DNA from: Acinetobacter sp. YWS30-1
Lineage (GTDB): Bacteria; Pseudomonadota; Gammaproteobacteria; Pseudomonadales; Moraxellaceae
Assembly: GCF_033558715.1 (NCBI RefSeq)
Contig: NZ_CP114615.1
Coordinates: 1-5,682, forward strand
DNA: 5,682 nt
Reading direction: 5' to 3'
The translations under genes were made by a program, and so were the position numbers. Each line of letters begins with the position of its first letter. Position 1 is the first letter of the stretch. The notes beneath the pieces were generated by a model. It was given only the letters and a program-made list of their open reading frames with translations. It did not search any database and was not told the origin of the DNA. Positions 5,352-5,682 of the stretch are shown one piece after another.

Positions 5352-5406
5352 TTTTTTCCGTAAGAATTTTGGCTATGTTTCATGGCCATAAATCTTGCGG
5401 AAATAA
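5352..5406. repeat. oriT: Long imperfect inverted repeat, probable oriT core
   Basis: Arms of 26 bp (5352-5377 and 5381-5406) surround a three-base TTT. Outer parts pair as TTTTTTCCGTAAG with CTTGCGGAAATAA and inner parts as TGGCTATG with CATGGCCA. There are only three mismatches plus two G-T wobbles. The cluster begins about 45 bp upstream of mobC, where oriT lies in ColE1-like plasmids. The left arm contains TTGG/CTATG (5369-5377) on the plus strand, which resembles the ColE1 nick CTGG/CTTA. ATCTTG/CGG (5392-5400) in the right arm is a second, RP4-like candidate. Nicking the plus strand would transfer the mob genes last, the normal arrangement. Confidence 0.6.
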
Positions 5407-5421
5407 AGTCGAAAAGAGGGT

Positions 5422-5439
5422 CAAGGGATTCTTCCCTTG
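5422..5439. repeat. Short perfect inverted repeat in the oriT region
   Basis: CAAGGGA (5422-5428) and TCCCTTG (5433-5439) are perfect inverted copies around TTCT. It lies between the two larger palindromes, so it is best read as part of the same oriT/mob control region, perhaps a MobC binding site. No T-tract follows, so it is not a terminator. Confidence 0.6.
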
Positions 5440-5505
5440 CAAGGCACAAAAGGTAATCTAGCGAAAACTTTAGTTTTTGTCTAGAGTACCCTTTGTGTGT
5501 CCTTG
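5440..5505. repeat. Second long imperfect inverted repeat in the oriT region
   Basis: The left arm, 5440-5461, is CAAGG followed by CACAAAAGGTAATCTAG. The right arm, 5481-5505, is its inverted copy with two mismatches and one three-base bulge. The 19-base loop holds a further perfect hairpin, AAAACT-TT-AGTTTT (5464-5477). It directly abuts the short palindrome at 5422-5439. It may bind relaxosome proteins, regulate mobC, or act in second-strand priming after transfer. The sequence alone does not decide. Confidence 0.6.
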
Positions 5506-5646
5506 CCCAATTAAAATATAAATTCAGTGATACATAATACATGTCGAAAAAATGGCGCATAAATATCGTCTATAAGGTTATGGAAATGGAAAAGTTTTTT
5601 ATGTGATAAAGTTAATTCACACATTAAATAGATATGAACAAAGCTT

Positions 5647-5682
5647 ATGAAACTGAATATCCCAAAAACTGTATATATAGAA
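5647..5682 (+). CDS. Zinc-ribbon mini-protein, 5' part (continues at position 1 if the molecule is circular)
   Basis: ATG at 5647 opens a frame that reads MKLNIPKTVYIE and reaches the last base with no stop. Joined to position 1 it continues in frame as CPSCDYSG and so on, giving one 68-residue protein. The frame is closed by a TGA at 5635-5637 just upstream, so 5647 is the only ATG available. No strong Shine-Dalgarno is visible (GAACAAAG precedes the start). The fragment ends one residue before the first CxxC knuckle, which is where a short beta strand leads into the metal site in many zinc ribbons. That the two ends join is an inference from this fit. Confidence 0.7.
   Translation, partial: MKLNIPKTVYIE

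Larger units (their letters stand above)
5308..5646. other. 339-bp non-coding region: oriT cluster and leader of the zinc-ribbon operon
   Basis: No convincing gene lies here. Positions 5352-5505 are filled by three adjacent inverted repeats (annotated separately). Positions 5506-5646 are AT-rich and should hold the promoter for the plus-strand zinc-ribbon/membrane protein pair, but I could not find a good -35/-10 pair. TGTGA (5602-5606) and TCACA (5617-5621) form an inverted repeat 25 bp upstream of the zinc-ribbon ATG and could be an operator. Confidence 0.6.

Noticed and set aside
5267..5461. Plus-strand 64-codon frame across the mobC start and oriT
   Set aside because: It is antisense to mobC and then runs through the inverted repeats. 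No plausible product.
5483..5510. Possible mobC promoter on the minus strand (TTGGGC, 16 bp, TACTCT)
   Set aside because: Only about 3/6 matches at each box, and both lie inside a palindrome whose sequence is otherwise constrained.
5279..5560. Minus-strand 93-codon open frame ahead of mobC
   Set aside because: It runs straight through all three oriT inverted repeats, overlaps the mobC start and has no recognisable domain. Its sequence is explained by the palindromes.
5525..5590. XerC/XerD (pdif) recombination sites, common on Acinetobacter plasmids
   Set aside because: Fragments such as CGCATAA and TTATGGAAAT occur, but no pair of 11-bp halves with a 6-bp spacer could be assembled.
1..5682. 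Insertion sequences, CRISPR arrays, resistance genes, tRNA or rRNA genes
   Set aside because: No transposase, terminal-repeat pair, spaced direct-repeat array, known resistance protein or structural RNA was recognised anywhere.

Overview
The window reads as one complete small mobilizable plasmid (5,682 bp if circular), cut open inside a short gene. The last 36 bases begin an ATG-started reading frame that runs without a stop into the first 171 bases and restores a 68-residue zinc-ribbon protein. The sequence is AT-rich. The ColE2-type Rep, the ColE1-type HEN relaxase and the Phd/ParE pair together suggest a gammaproteobacterial host, most likely Moraxellaceae (Acinetobacter, Psychrobacter or Moraxella). 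That host call is inference from family resemblance.

Layout. (1) 5647-5682 plus 1-634, plus strand: a two-gene unit encoding a CxxC zinc-ribbon mini-protein and a membrane-anchored protein of unknown function. (2) 635-682: a 48-bp gap between convergent stop codons that carries a close match, from memory, to the ColE2 replication origin. (3) 683-1480, minus: a lipoprotein of unknown function, lying between rep and the origin. (4) 1510-2451, minus: the ColE2-type Rep. (5) 2452-2684: the rep control region, with a hairpin showing the Shine-Dalgarno sequence in its loop, a leader hairpin with perfect 10-bp arms, and a plus-strand hairpin/T-tract that probably ends an antisense RNA. (6) 2685-3283, minus: a Phd/YefM antitoxin and ParE/RelE toxin operon with a palindromic operator. 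(7) 3360-5307, minus: the mobilization operon mobC-mobA, with mobB- and mobD-like genes nested wholly inside mobA in another frame, as in ColE1 mbeA/B/C/D. (8) 5308-5646: no convincing gene. The part from 5352 to 5505 holds three consecutive inverted repeats and is the probable oriT.

Working together: Rep would prime DNA synthesis at the origin for host DNA polymerase I. Copy number would be set by antisense control of the structured rep leader. The toxin-antitoxin pair would select against plasmid loss. MobC and MobA would nick oriT, with MobB and MobD as accessory factors, and a helper conjugative plasmid would supply the transfer channel. The lipoprotein and the zinc-ribbon/membrane pair are the only apparent cargo. 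No resistance gene, insertion sequence, CRISPR array, tRNA or rRNA is visible.
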